A stretch of 64,000 nucleotides of DNA from Pseudomonadota bacterium (GCA_021826225.1 JAKBAV010000005.1:1-64000); one strand, 5' to 3'. Positions 44,272 through 52,789 are shown, numbered from the stretch's first letter. Notes: generated from the letters alone by a model not told the origin. Program-made: numbers and translations.

Positions 44272-44673
44272 TTATCGCAACCAATTTTCCACATCCAGCC
44301 CTTCCACCCTCCCAAACCCCCGCTCATTATCGGTCACAACCGTAAATCCCAGCGCCTTTGCCTGCGCCGCGATAAGCAGGTCATTGCCGCCGATGGGTGT
44401 GCCGGCCCGCTCCAACCGCGTGCGGATGTCGCCGTAGACGGCGTCGGCGGGCGTTTCGAAGGGCAAAATATCTACCACGCCCAGCACGGCATCCATCTGC
44501 GCTCTCAGCCGGGCCGAACCGCTCGTGGCCGCGCCAAAGCGCAGTTCTGCCGCCACGATAATGCTGGTGCAGATGGTCGCCTCGCCCACTTGCCCGATCC
44601 GTGCCGCGATTTGCCCCTGCGGATGCCGGATCAGATCGGCTAAAATATTCGTATCCAGCAGATAGCGCCTCAC
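44272..44673 (-). CDS. vapC: VapC-family PIN-domain toxin
   Basis: 133-residue PIN RNase of a type II toxin-antitoxin pair. Acidic active site: D8 in LLDTNILADLI, E in IIVAAELRFGA, D in GGNDLLIAAQAKALG and the last in VVTDNERGFGRV. The FitB/VapC-like architecture predicts cleavage of tRNA or rRNA. The start overlaps the antitoxin stop by four bases. Seven bases separate its stop from the convergent DUF3298-like gene. Confidence 0.93.
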   Translation of the reverse strand: MRRYLLDTNILADLIRHPQGQIAARIGQVGEATICTSIIVAAELRFGAATSGSARLRAQMDAVLGVVDILPFETPADAVYGDIRTRLERAGTPIGGNDLLIAAQAKALGFTVVTDNERGFGRVEGLDVENWLR

Positions 44674-44903
44674 AGGCCCACGTCGTCCAGCGGCAAATCG
44701 GTGATGGACGCGAAATCCTCTTCAAGTGCTTGCAGGGTGGAAAGCAGAGTGAGCAAGGATTTGCCCGGGGCAGGTTCGATGATCAGCCTGTCTCCTTCCT
44801 TGCGCATCACCGCATCCTCCCCCGGCAGTTCAAATTCGCGCGGTATCCGCACGGCCTGATTCCGGCCATTCTTGAATAGTTTGACATGGCGTTCGATGAG
44901 CAT
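44670..44903 (-). CDS. vapB: VapB-family AbrB-type antitoxin
   Basis: 77 residues from ATG 44903 (MLIERHVKLFKNGRNQAVRIP); the frame extends upstream across the operator but is not used. AbrB/MazE-like swapped-hairpin DNA-binding domain with RNQAVRIPREFELPG and the RLIIEPA strand, then a C-terminal toxin-binding tail. It would bind VapC and repress its own operon at the palindrome 44913-44938. Overlaps vapC by four bases. Confidence 0.92.
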   Translation of the reverse strand: MLIERHVKLFKNGRNQAVRIPREFELPGEDAVMRKEGDRLIIEPAPGKSLLTLLSTLQALEEDFASITDLPLDDVGL

Positions 44904-44912
44904 TGCGCTATT

Positions 44913-44938
44913 TTGGCATATGCCATGGCATATGCCAA
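44913..44938 (-). promoter_or_regulatory. vapBC autoregulatory operator (26-bp palindrome)
   Basis: A perfect 26-bp palindrome holding two copies of the self-complementary 10-mer GGCATATGCC (44915-44924 and 44927-44936) spaced by two bases, 9 bases above the vapB ATG. Two adjacent palindromic sites fit the cooperative binding of VapB dimers known for TA operons. Confidence 0.8.
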
Positions 44939-45025
44939 GTGAATACCCGGCCCGAAACTTGACCAAAATCCCCCACCGCGCGCATAGGGGAGCCAGAATC
45001 GCAAGTGTCTTTCAAGGAGTGGCTG

Positions 45026-45358
45026 ATGACCTACGTGGTCACCGAGAATTGCATCAAGTGCAAGTATATGGATTGCGTCGAAGTCTGCCCGGTGGACTGC
45101 TTCTATGTCGGCGAGAATATGCTGGTCATCCATCCGGATGAGTGCATCGATTGCGGCGTGTGCGAGCCGGAATGCCCGGCCGAGGCGATTTTGCCGGATA
45201 GCGACGACCGCGCCGCCGCCTGGGCCGAGCGCAATACCGAGCTGGCCCAAATCTGGCCGAACATCACCCGCAAGGGCACAGCCCCGGCGGATGCCGATGA
45301 ATGGAAGGACAAGCCCGGCAAGGAGGCGCTGCTCTCCACGGCGCCCGGGCAGCCGTAA
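45026..45358 (+). CDS. fdxA: 7Fe-8S/4Fe-4S ferredoxin FdxA
   Basis: 110-residue cytoplasmic ferredoxin of the type conserved in Alphaproteobacteria. [26 protein letters not shown] with CxxCxxxxC...CP and a second cluster motif [15 protein letters not shown]; the spacing of the first motif suggests a 3Fe-4S plus 4Fe-4S pair. AAGGAG at 45014-45019 sets the ATG at 45026. Conserved neighbour of carD downstream. Confidence 0.93.
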   Translation: MTYVVTENCIKCKYMDCVEVCPVDCFYVGENMLVIHPDECIDCGVCEPECPAEAILPDSDDRAAAWAERNTELAQIWPNITRKGTAPADADEWKDKPGKEALLSTAPGQP

Positions 45359-45370
45359 CAGGCTCGCGCG

Positions 45371-45391
45371 GCCGCCCGCGTGACGGGCGGC
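45371..45391 (+). terminator. Hairpin between fdxA and carD
   Basis: GCCGCCCG (45371-45378), loop CGTGA, CGGGCGGC (45384-45391), perfect 8-bp stem 12 bases after the fdxA stop, followed by TAAAAAT. There is no T-run on the plus strand, so it may be a partial or Rho-assisted terminator. Confidence 0.4.
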
Positions 45392-45463
45392 TAAAAATCT
45401 GATAGGGTAGTCTGATGGACCGGGTGCGGGATCGCGCCCGGTTTATGCTGTATTGGAGTGGCG

Positions 45464-46282
45464 ATGACTGACAAGGTAATGAACGCGGCCGAGAAAAAAA
45501 CCGCGAAGGCCGCAACGGAAGCGGCCGAGGCCGTGAAGGCCAAGCCGGTGAAAGCCGCGAAAGCCGAGGCTGGTCCGGTACCCGAGGTTGCGGTGAAGCC
45601 GGAAAAAGCCGAGGTCAAGGCCGCCCCCAAGCCTGCTCCCAAGCCCAAGCGCGCGGAACCCGAGGCGGCTCCGGCTCCCGCTCCAGTGCCCGCTCCCCCG
45701 CCCGCCGCCCCGGCAGCCCCTGCCGTGGTTATGCATGGCGGTATCCCCGCCGGGCCCATGCGCCCGCTCTCACCGCCGCGCGCGCCCGCCAAAGCCGAGA
45801 ATTTTGTCGCTGGTGACCATGTCGTCTATCCCACCCATGGTGTCGGCAAGGTCGATCGTATCGCGGTTGAGGAGATTGCCGGGCATACGCTGGAGCTTAT
45901 CTGCATCACCTTCGATGAAAACCGCATGACCCTGCGCGTGCCGACCAATAAGGCGCGCACCGCCGGGCTGCGCAAGCTCGCCTCGAAGAAGCAGTTCGAC
46001 GATGTGCTGGCCGTGCTCAAGGGCCGCGCCCGCATCAAACGCACCATGTGGTCGCGCCGCGCCCAGGAATACGAGGCCAAAATCAACTCCGGTGACCCCG
46101 CCGCGATCGCCGAGGTGGTGCGCGACCTGCACCGCAATGCCGGGCAGCCAGACCAGAGTTTTTCCGAACGCCAGATTTACGAATCCGCGCTCGACCGCCT
46201 GGCGGCGGAATACGCGGCCCTCGAACAGCTCGAAAAGCCGACCGCCATAGAAAAGCTGATCGCGCATCTCAAATCCGAGTAG
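45464..46282 (+). CDS. carD: CarD-family transcriptional regulator with long Lys/Ala/Pro N-terminus
   Basis: 272 residues. CarD proteins bind RNA polymerase beta and stabilise open complexes. The ATG at 45464 is preferred over GTG 45458 because of GGAG at 45455-45458. The first 110 residues are Lys/Ala/Pro/Glu-rich, histone-tail-like, and absent from short CarD homologues. The domain starts with FVAGDHVVYPTHGVGKVDRI, the RNA-polymerase-interacting Tudor fold, and continues in a helical DNA-binding part (LRKLASKKQFDDVLAVL to EKLIAHLK). The low-complexity tail could bind nucleic acid; this is inference. Confidence 0.9.
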   Translation: MTDKVMNAAEKKTAKAATEAAEAVKAKPVKAAKAEAGPVPEVAVKPEKAEVKAAPKPAPKPKRAEPEAAPAPAPVPAPPPAAPAAPAVVMHGGIPAGPMRPLSPPRAPAKAENFVAGDHVVYPTHGVGKVDRIAVEEIAGHTLELICITFDENRMTLRVPTNKARTAGLRKLASKKQFDDVLAVLKGRARIKRTMWSRRAQEYEAKINSGDPAAIAEVVRDLHRNAGQPDQSFSERQIYESALDRLAAEYAALEQLEKPTAIEKLIAHLKSE

Positions 46283-46286
46283 AGCG

Positions 46287-47060
46287 ATGCCGGCTGCTCT
46301 CGTCACCGGTGCCGGCAAACGGATAGGTGCTGAAATCGCCCGGCATCTGGGTGCGCGCGGGTGGCATGTGTTCGTGCATTACAATGCGTCCGGTGCCGAG
46401 GCTGAGGCGGTGGTGGCGGGCATTGTCGCGGCCGGCGGGCGGGCCAGCGCCATCGGCGCGGACCTTGCCGATACAAATGCCGTCGCCATGCTGGTGGCGC
46501 GCTGCGAGGCGGTCGCGCCGCTGAGCCTGCTCATCAACAACGCCTCGTCCTTCTCCTACGACACCGCCGCCACCGCCACCGCCGCCTCGCTCGACCACAA
46601 CATGCGCGTGAACCTGTATGCGCCAACCCTGCTGGCCCAGGCCTTCCACGCGGCCGTGCAGGCGCGGCGCGACACAGGTGTCATCATCAATCTCATCGAC
46701 AACAAGGTGTTCGCGCTCAACCCGGATTATTTCTCCTATACATTATCAAAAGTGGCGCTGCAGGGCATGACGCATATGCTCGCAATGGCCTTCGCCCCCA
46801 CCATCCGCATCGCTGGTATCGCCCCTGGCATCACCTTGGTCAGCGGCGACCAGGACGAGCAGGAATTCCAGCGCACCCATAACAATAATCTGCTCGGCCA
46901 GGGCTGCACGCCGGAGCAGATACTGGGCGCGATAGATTTCATCCTCGCCACGCCCTCGTATCACGGCCAGACCATGGTGATCGACGGCGGCCAGGTGCTG
47001 CAGCGCCGGCCGCGCGACATCGCGTTTCTCAAACCGGAGTCCGGCGATGCCGCAAACTGA
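46287..47060 (+). CDS. SDR of the pteridine-reductase (FolM-like) type
   Basis: 257-residue SDR. The cofactor motif is TGAGKRIG, where Arg takes the place of the usual second Gly (TGxxxRxG), a hallmark of pteridine reductases such as PTR1 and FolM. NNASSF and the catalytic YTLSK follow. FolM reduces dihydromonapterin and, weakly, dihydrofolate. It overlaps folB by 14 bases, supporting a folate or pterin role. The exact substrate is inference. Confidence 0.82.
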   Translation: MPAALVTGAGKRIGAEIARHLGARGWHVFVHYNASGAEAEAVVAGIVAAGGRASAIGADLADTNAVAMLVARCEAVAPLSLLINNASSFSYDTAATATAASLDHNMRVNLYAPTLLAQAFHAAVQARRDTGVIINLIDNKVFALNPDYFSYTLSKVALQGMTHMLAMAFAPTIRIAGIAPGITLVSGDQDEQEFQRTHNNNLLGQGCTPEQILGAIDFILATPSYHGQTMVIDGGQVLQRRPRDIAFLKPESGDAAN

Positions 47061-47409
47061 GGCCAGCATTCTGCTTCGCGGCTTTGCCGTGGATGCCAAT
47101 ATCGGTGTGCATGAGTTCGAGCGCGCCGGGCCGCAGCGCCTGTCCATCGATATCGAACTGCACCTGGCCAGCGCTACGCGCCCGGAAACCGATGCCATCG
47201 ACCAGGTGCTGAATTACGACTTCCTGCGCAGCAAAACCCTGGCTCTGCTCGCCCTGCGCCATTACGAACTACAGGAAACCCTGGCCCACGATATCGCGAG
47301 CTTCTGCCTGGCCGAACCACAGGTCGCCGCCGTGACCATCAACACCCGCAAACCCGACGTTTACCCCGACTGCGAGAGCGTCGGATACCGGTTGTATGTG
47401 AGGAGGTAA
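47047..47409 (+). CDS. folB: Dihydroneopterin aldolase
   Basis: 120 residues; converts 7,8-dihydroneopterin to 6-hydroxymethyl-dihydropterin in folate synthesis. LRGFAVDANIGVHEFER resembles the family opening, the active-site loop is DAIDQVLNYDFLR, and the end VTINTRKPDVYPDCESVGY carries the catalytic lysine K110 region. It overlaps the FolM-like gene by 14 bases. The last codons and stop form the left arm of a 22-bp hairpin shared with convergent hbd. Confidence 0.92.
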   Translation: MPQTEASILLRGFAVDANIGVHEFERAGPQRLSIDIELHLASATRPETDAIDQVLNYDFLRSKTLALLALRHYELQETLAHDIASFCLAEPQVAAVTINTRKPDVYPDCESVGYRLYVRR

Positions 47410-47443
47410 GGCCAGGGCGGAGCCCTGGCCTTACCTCCTCACA
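47397..47443. repeat. 22-bp hairpin covering both convergent stop codons
   Basis: TGTGAGGAGGTAAGGCCAGGGC (47397-47418), loop GGA approximately at 47419-47421, then its exact complement (47422-47443). The folB stop (47407-47409) lies in the left arm and the hbd stop (47439-47441) in the right arm. The GGCCAGGGC core also occurs in the outer arms of the palindromic element at 14555-14762. It likely terminates transcription in both directions. Confidence 0.85.
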
Positions 47444-48311
47444 CAGCCGGTTTCGGCGGCGTGGTGCTGTAGTCGTAGAAGCCGCGGCCGGTTTTGCGGC
47501 CGTACCAGCCGGCGTCGACGTATTTTACCAGGAGGGGGGAGGGGCGGTATTTATCGCCTAGTTCGGCGTGGAAGACGTGCATGATGGAGAGCAGGGTTTC
47601 CAGGCCCACAAAATCGGCGAGTTCCAGCGGGCCCATTGGGTGGTTGGCGCCGAGTTTCATGCCCGTGTCGATAGATTTCACCGTGCCGACGCCTTCGTGC
47701 AGGGCGACGATGGCTTCGTTGAGCAGCATGCAGAGGATGCGGTTGACGATGAAGCCGGGGGCGTCGTTGGCGGTGATGGCGGTTTTATTGAGTTTGCCGG
47801 CGAGTTCGAGGGCGGTCTGGTAGGTGGGTTCGGAGGTGGCGAGGCCGCGGGTGATTTCGAGCAGCTTCATCATCGGCACGGGGTTGAAGAAGTGCAGCCC
47901 GACGAATTTATCGGCCCGGCCGGAGAGGGCGGCGAGTTTGGTGATGGAGATGGAGGAGGTGTTGGAGGCGATGATGGCATCGCGCCCCAGCACCGGGCCG
48001 AGCTCTTTGTAGATGGCGTCTTTAATACTGAGCTGTTCCGGCACGGCTTCGATGACGAGGTCCACGGGCGCCAAAGCGTGGTAGTCCTGCGAGGTGGTGA
48101 GGCGCGCCAGAGCGGCGTCCTTGGCTTCGGCCGTGAGGCTGCCCTTGGCGACCTGCCGGTCCATGTTTTTCGTCATGGTGGCGAGGGCCTTGGGCAGGGC
48201 GTCCGGGAAAGTGTCGATCAGGATCACGTCAAAACCGGACGTTATCGCCGCATGGGCGATGCCGTTGCCCATAAGTCCCGCGCCGATGACGCCGATTTTG
48301 CTGATGCTCAT
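47439..48311 (-). CDS. hbd: 3-hydroxybutyryl-CoA dehydrogenase
   Basis: NAD(P)-dependent oxidation of 3-hydroxyacyl-CoA. 290 residues with NAD motif [18 protein letters not shown], the conserved [13 protein letters not shown], catalytic [13 protein letters not shown], and [19 protein letters not shown]. Length and motifs match Hbd/PaaH. It follows etfA and etfB on the same strand, so beta-oxidation or butyrate-type metabolism with electron transfer to ETF is likely. The start is two bases from the etfA stop. Confidence 0.94.
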   Translation of the reverse strand: MSISKIGVIGAGLMGNGIAHAAITSGFDVILIDTFPDALPKALATMTKNMDRQVAKGSLTAEAKDAALARLTTSQDYHALAPVDLVIEAVPEQLSIKDAIYKELGPVLGRDAIIASNTSSISITKLAALSGRADKFVGLHFFNPVPMMKLLEITRGLATSEPTYQTALELAGKLNKTAITANDAPGFIVNRILCMLLNEAIVALHEGVGTVKSIDTGMKLGANHPMGPLELADFVGLETLLSIMHVFHAELGDKYRPSPLLVKYVDAGWYGRKTGRGFYDYSTTPPKPAV

Positions 48312-48313
48312 GA

Positions 48314-49246
48314 TCAGAGAGCCTTTTCCAGTTCGGGAAGGATGGTGAAGAGGTCGCCGACGAGGCCGTAATCCGCCACCTGGAAGATCGGCGCGTCTTC
48401 ATCCTTGTTGATGGCGACGATGACCTTGGAATCCTTCATGCCGGCGAGATGCTGGATGGCGCCGGAGATGCCGATGGCGATGTAGAGCTGCGGTGCGACG
48501 ATCTTGCCGGTCTGGCCGACCTGATAATCGTTGGGCACGTAGCCGGCATCCACGGCGGCGCGGCTGGCGCCGACGGCGGCGCCGAGCTTATCGGCCACCG
48601 GGTCGATCAGCTTGGTGAAATTCTCGCCATTCTGCATGCCACGGCCGCCGGAGACGATGATTTTCGCCGCCGTGAGTTCCGGGCGCTCGCTCTTGGAGAG
48701 TTCTGAGCCGAGGTATTTTGATTTTTGCTCGATGCCGGAAACGGTGATGGTTTCGATGGTGGCTGAGCCGCCTTCGGCCGGCACGGGGTCAAAGGATGAG
48801 GCGCGCACGGTGAGCAGCTTTTTGGAGTCGGAGGATTTTACGGTGGCGAGTGCGTTACCGGCATAGATCGGGCGGACAAAAGTGTCAGCGTCGATTACGT
48901 CGGAGATATCGGACAGCACCTGCACATCGAGCAGTGCCGCGGCGCGCGGGATGGCGTTTTTGCCGGCGGCGGAGGCGGCCTGGAAGATGTGGCTGTAGCC
49001 CGGCGCCAGAGCGACGATGAGGGCAGCCGTGGTTTCGGCCAGCTCATGGGTGAGCGCGGCGTCATCGGCGACGAGGATTTTCGTCAGGCCGGGGATTTTC
49101 GCGGCGGCGGCGGGGATGTCGCCCACGTTTGCACCGGAGATGAGCGCGTGGACTTCACCACCGAGTTTGGCGGCGGCTGCGACGGCCGAACGTGCCGGCT
49201 GCTTGATGCCGGTGGCATCGAAATCAAGAATGACGAGAGAGGTCAT
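48314..49246 (-). CDS. etfA: Electron transfer flavoprotein alpha subunit
   Basis: 310 residues, carrying FAD and passing electrons from acyl-CoA dehydrogenases to the quinone pool through ETF-QO. C-terminal FAD domain: [58 protein letters not shown] and [20 protein letters not shown]. Lies between etfB and hbd on the same strand, four bases from etfB. Confidence 0.96.
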   Translation of the reverse strand: MTSLVILDFDATGIKQPARSAVAAAAKLGGEVHALISGANVGDIPAAAAKIPGLTKILVADDAALTHELAETTAALIVALAPGYSHIFQAASAAGKNAIPRAAALLDVQVLSDISDVIDADTFVRPIYAGNALATVKSSDSKKLLTVRASSFDPVPAEGGSATIETITVSGIEQKSKYLGSELSKSERPELTAAKIIVSGGRGMQNGENFTKLIDPVADKLGAAVGASRAAVDAGYVPNDYQVGQTGKIVAPQLYIAIGISGAIQHLAGMKDSKVIVAINKDEDAPIFQVADYGLVGDLFTILPELEKAL

Positions 49247-49250
49247 GGCG

Positions 49251-50000
49251 TTAGATCACCTTCGCTTCGTTGCGCAGTTTATCAACAAGTGTGGCGACAT
49301 CGGCCACCTTGATGCCGGCTTTGCGGCCCGGCGGCTCAGCGACGCTGATTATGGTCAGGCGCGGCGTGACGTCGACGTTAAGGTCGGCGGGTTTGAGAAT
49401 ATCGATCGGCTTTTTGCGCGCCTTCATGATGTTCGGCAGCGAGGCGTAGCGCGGCTCGTTGAGGCGCAGATCGGCGGTGATGACGGCGGGGAGGTTCAGC
49501 TCCAGCGTCTCCAGCCCGCCATCGACTTCGCGGGTGACCGTGGCTTTGCCGGCGGCGATCTCCACCTTGCTGGCGAATGTGCCCTGGGGCCAGCCGAGCA
49601 ATGCCGCCAGCATCTGGCCGGTCGCGTTCATATCGTCATCGATCGCCTGCTTGCCGAGGATGACGAGTTCAGCACCTTCCTTTTCGGCCACGGCTTTGAG
49701 CAATTTGGCCACCGCAAGCGGCTCCACGGCCACGTCGGTCTCCACCAGCACGCCACGGTCAGCGCCCATGGCGAGTGCCGTGCGGATGGTTTCCTGCGCC
49801 TGGGTGACACCGATGGACACGGCCACGATCTCGGTCGCGATGCCCTTTTCCTTCAGGCGGATGGCTTCCTCGACGGCGATTTCGTCGAACGGGTTCATCG
49901 ACATTTTCACGCCGGCGGTCTCAACCCCGGTTTTGTCCGACTTCACGCGGACCTTCACGTTGTAATCGACAACGCGCTTAACGGCGACCAGCAGTTTCAT
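49251..50000 (-). CDS. etfB: Electron transfer flavoprotein beta subunit
   Basis: 249 residues starting [20 protein letters not shown], the standard EtfB opening. Adenine-nucleotide-binding features: [50 protein letters not shown] and the [26 protein letters not shown] stretch that also recognises partner dehydrogenases. First gene of etfB-etfA-hbd. 129 bases to the next gene on the left strand. Confidence 0.97.
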   Translation of the reverse strand: MKLLVAVKRVVDYNVKVRVKSDKTGVETAGVKMSMNPFDEIAVEEAIRLKEKGIATEIVAVSIGVTQAQETIRTALAMGADRGVLVETDVAVEPLAVAKLLKAVAEKEGAELVILGKQAIDDDMNATGQMLAALLGWPQGTFASKVEIAAGKATVTREVDGGLETLELNLPAVITADLRLNEPRYASLPNIMKARKKPIDILKPADLNVDVTPRLTIISVAEPPGRKAGIKVADVATLVDKLRNEAKVI

Positions 50001-50129
50001 CTGTAATATCTACCTCGGTTATGCCCTGAACAATGCGGGATCGTGAATAGGTCAAGTTTTTGCGCCTGCAAAGCCCAAAGGGCAAATCAGGTAAGGCGGG
50101 TTGCGGAAAACGCGGGGGGTTTTGCTTGC

Positions 50130-51389
50130 CTACCGCCCGCCTATGGCCAGGCCCTGGCCTCGCGGGTCCGCGGTTGCGGTGCAACTGGCCTCGCCGCCGG
50201 GGACCGTGCCGGGGCAGCTGATCACATTGGCGCGGCCGGGTTCGGGGATGGGGGTATGGCTGTTGGTCAGGGCGTCCGCCAGGGCGATCCGCGCGGCCTG
50301 GCCGGCTTCTTCCTGGCCGGTGCCGGTGGTGGCGGCGCGGAAGGCGAGGCTGCCGGGGCTGTAGGCGATGCTCGCGGCGAGGTCCGGCGTGGGGTTGCTG
50401 TGCGGCGAGGCGGCGAGGAGGATGCCGGTTCCCGCGGCGATTCGGCCGGTGCCGAACAGGTTGTTCATGGAGGTGACGCAGATGACGCTGCCGCCGTTTT
50501 TATCCAGCGCCATGAAGCCGGCTGAGGCAGGCAGGGTTTCGAAGGCCGGGGTGGTGATGGGCAGGCTCGCGGTGGCATAGCCGGCGGTGCTGCCGGCCAC
50601 CGGCGCGGCGAATTGCGGGGCGGCGGCGGCAAGATCGGCGGCGGTCAAGCCGCCGCCGGCGGCGTTCGCGGCGGTGACGAAGCTTCGCGCGAAGCTGCCG
50701 GCGTAAAACCCCTGCACGCCTTGGGTACGCAGCACTTCGAGCGTCGCGGCGAGGTCCGGCTGGGCCAGCGTGGCATTGGCCGGGAGCAGCGTGCCGCCGG
50801 GGGCGAAAATGGCGGCGGCGGCGGGGTCGGCGATGAAGGCCTGGCCGACAGTCTGCAGGTCGGATTCGAGGGCGGGCGAGAGCTCGGCGCTGGCGGCCAG
50901 ACGTTCGGCGGGGACAATGACGGAGGCGCTCGGCAGCTCGCCGTAGCGCGCCTGTAATGCCAGCAAGCCGCGCGCCAGCGTGGGCACGGCGGCCGGGCGG
51001 TCGCCGCTTGCGGCGCCGGGAGAGCCGGCGGGGAAGAGCAGGGCGACAGGCGGCTGCATTTGGCCGGAGGCATCCGGCATTTTGATCAGGCAGGCGCCGC
51101 CGCCGCCCAGCCCGCCGCGTGAGGGCAGGGTGACGGCCTGGGCGAAGCCTTCGGCCGCCGCGGCATCGGCCGCGTTGCCACCCTGGTTGAGGATCTGCCG
51201 GCCCGTGATGGCGGCCTGCGGCTCATCGGCCACGGCATAGCCGAATACGGTGCGGGTGGTGCCGGGGGTGGTGGTAGCATCCATCCCGAGAAGCTGGTGG
51301 CTGACGCCATGGGTGATGCCGCAGCCGGTAAGCCCGGTGAGCAAGGCAAGGGTGGCGGCGGTGGCGATATGGCGGAATCCGGTTTGCAA
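50130..51389 (-). CDS. Gamma-glutamyltransferase-like lipoprotein lacking the catalytic Thr
   Basis: 419 residues from a TTG at 51389 with AGGGG nine bases upstream; signal MQTGFRHIATAATLALLTGLTGC with lipobox TGC at residue 22. Homology to gamma-glutamyltransferases is visible (AVADEPQAAITGRQILNQGGNAADAAAA, GGLGGGGACLIKM, MNNLFGTG) but it is shorter than active enzymes (about 550) and the small-subunit start reads SAGFMALDKNGGSV where active ones have the nucleophile Thr in a TTHxSVxDxxGNAV context. Probably inactive as a transferase; could bind a ligand. The reading frame upstream of 51389 overlaps COQ9 and is not used. Confidence 0.72.
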   Translation of the reverse strand: MQTGFRHIATAATLALLTGLTGCGITHGVSHQLLGMDATTTPGTTRTVFGYAVADEPQAAITGRQILNQGGNAADAAAAEGFAQAVTLPSRGGLGGGGACLIKMPDASGQMQPPVALLFPAGSPGAASGDRPAAVPTLARGLLALQARYGELPSASVIVPAERLAASAELSPALESDLQTVGQAFIADPAAAAIFAPGGTLLPANATLAQPDLAATLEVLRTQGVQGFYAGSFARSFVTAANAAGGGLTAADLAAAAPQFAAPVAGSTAGYATASLPITTPAFETLPASAGFMALDKNGGSVICVTSMNNLFGTGRIAAGTGILLAASPHSNPTPDLAASIAYSPGSLAFRAATTGTGQEEAGQAARIALADALTNSHTPIPEPGRANVISCPGTVPGGEASCTATADPRGQGLAIGGR

Positions 51390-51462
51390 GATGAGGCGCC
51401 CCTGAAGCTGGTATGGGAATCTTGGTGACAGGCTGATTAGCCGCGAAAATCCGTCACGTCCA

Positions 51463-52128
51463 TTATGCGGCGGATGGCCCGAAGGGGATGATCCGCGCCA
51501 GGCCCTCGCGCGCCCGGGCGCGGAATTTGCCCTCGCGCGCCCGGGCGCGGAATTTGCCCTCGCGCGCCTGCGCGCGGAATTTGCCAATGCGCCCCACGCT
51601 TTGCAGCCGCCGGTCGAGGAAGGCCAGCGTCGCCTCGGCTTCCGGGCTTTCATCGCTGAGCCAGAACAGCAAGGTGGCGAGCCAGACGGCGCTCAAGGTG
51701 AAACGCTTGGTGTACCAGGAAAAATCCGCCGATTGATCGCGCGCGGCGAACCAGATGGAGTCCGCGGTGGCGGCGATGATGCGGGCGAGGCGCGGGGCCT
51801 GGGTGGGCAGAGCCAGGCGGGCCATGGCGCGGCGGAGGGCTTCCTTATCCCCCGCCATCTGTTCCAGCCGGAGCGCGATCGTGCCGCGCACGCGGGCGGT
51901 GAGCCCGCCTTCCAGGGTTTGCGCTGCCGCGATCATGCGCTGGTCGGCCAGTGCAAAGGTGGCTTCAATCATGTCCGCATCGCTGGCGAAGAGCAGTTTC
52001 GCCTCATCCGGGTCGCGGCCGAGATCGCGCAGCGCCTGGCGCAGCGCCTGGCTGGTCCAGCCGTCAAACGCTGTGTTGGGCAGCAGCGCATCGAGCAGTT
52101 TCGCGGCTTCGGGGTCGATTTCCATCAC
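51463..52128 (-). CDS. COQ9-family ubiquinone biosynthesis protein
   Basis: 221 residues; COQ9 binds lipids and assists COQ7 in ubiquinone synthesis, and in Alphaproteobacteria it is also known as the rpsU-divergently transcribed protein. Matching segments are LLDALLPNTAFDGWTSQALRQA and the C-terminal DFSWYTKRFTLSAVWLATLLFWL. The tail carries three copies of a nine-residue basic repeat (GKFRARARE), encoded by the 27-bp repeat at 51509-51588. Start overlaps the def stop by four bases (ATGA). Confidence 0.9.
   Translation of the reverse strand: MMEIDPEAAKLLDALLPNTAFDGWTSQALRQALRDLGRDPDEAKLLFASDADMIEATFALADQRMIAAAQTLEGGLTARVRGTIALRLEQMAGDKEALRRAMARLALPTQAPRLARIIAATADSIWFAARDQSADFSWYTKRFTLSAVWLATLLFWLSDESPEAEATLAFLDRRLQSVGRIGKFRAQAREGKFRARAREGKFRARAREGLARIIPFGPSAA
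51509..51588 (-). repeat. 27-bp tandem repeat in the COQ9 C-terminus
   Basis: Nearly three copies of a 27-bp unit starting CGCGCCCGGGCGCGG at 51509, 51536 and 51563; the first two are identical and the third differs at a few bases. It is in frame and encodes tandem GKFRARARE-type basic repeats near the protein's end. Probably a recent slippage expansion. Confidence 0.88.
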
Positions 52129-52649
52129 AGCTCCACGGGGTAGCGTTCCAGCTCCTCGGTATAGCCGAAGGCGGCGAAATTTTCCACGCGGCTGGGGTAG
52201 AGCCGCCCATCCAGATGGTCGGCCTCGTGCTGTAGCACGCGGGCGGGGAAGTTTTCGAGGATTTCGTCGAGGGGTTCGCCCTCGGCGGTGAGGCCGGTGA
52301 GGCGGAGTCTGGTATAGCGCGGCACGGCGCCGCGCAGGCCGGGCACGGAGAGGCAGCCTTCCCAGCCGGTTATCGTTTCCGCTGTCAGCGGGGTGAGAAC
52401 GGGGTTGATAAGGGCGCGGAGCGGCATGGCCAGGCCGCTGCCCGAGCGGCCGGGCGGGATGTGGAAGATAAGCAGGCGCAGCGGCACGTGCACCTGGGTC
52501 GCCGCCAGGCCGACACCACCGGCATCGGCCAGTGTTTCGGTCATGTCCGCGATCAGGCGGCGGATTTCGGGTGCCGTGGGGTCTGACACCGGGGAAGCAG
52601 CCTCGCGCAGGACAGGGTGGCCCATGCGGGCTATTTTGAGGATCGCCAT
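52125..52649 (-). CDS. def: Peptide deformylase
   Basis: Removes the formyl group from nascent N-termini. 174 residues starting MAILKIARMGHPVLR; the frame is open to 52736 but the ATG at 52649 fits the family. Motifs: GVGLAATQV, WEGCLSVPG with C99, and QHEADHLDG with H141 and H145 forming the metal site. Overlaps COQ9 by four bases; divergent from rpsU. Confidence 0.95.
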   Translation of the reverse strand: MAILKIARMGHPVLREAASPVSDPTAPEIRRLIADMTETLADAGGVGLAATQVHVPLRLLIFHIPPGRSGSGLAMPLRALINPVLTPLTAETITGWEGCLSVPGLRGAVPRYTRLRLTGLTAEGEPLDEILENFPARVLQHEADHLDGRLYPSRVENFAAFGYTEELERYPVEL

Positions 52650-52678
52650 GGCGGCATGATTGCCCCGCCAGAAATGAT

Positions 52679-52706
52679 TTGGCGAGTGTGAAATTTGTGC
52701 TATAGG
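52679..52706 (+). promoter_or_regulatory. Candidate promoter of rpsU
   Basis: TTGGCG at 52679-52684, 16-base spacer, TATAGG at 52701-52706. It would start transcription about 80 bases before the rpsU GTG. The hexamers are only moderately close to consensus. Confidence 0.45.
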
Positions 52707-52789
52707 CCGCCCACAGTTCGTGGAAACGGCCCCCATTGGCCGTGATCTGCGTTTGCCCGGTTCAATATTTTTGTGGAGCAGATAGCCCA

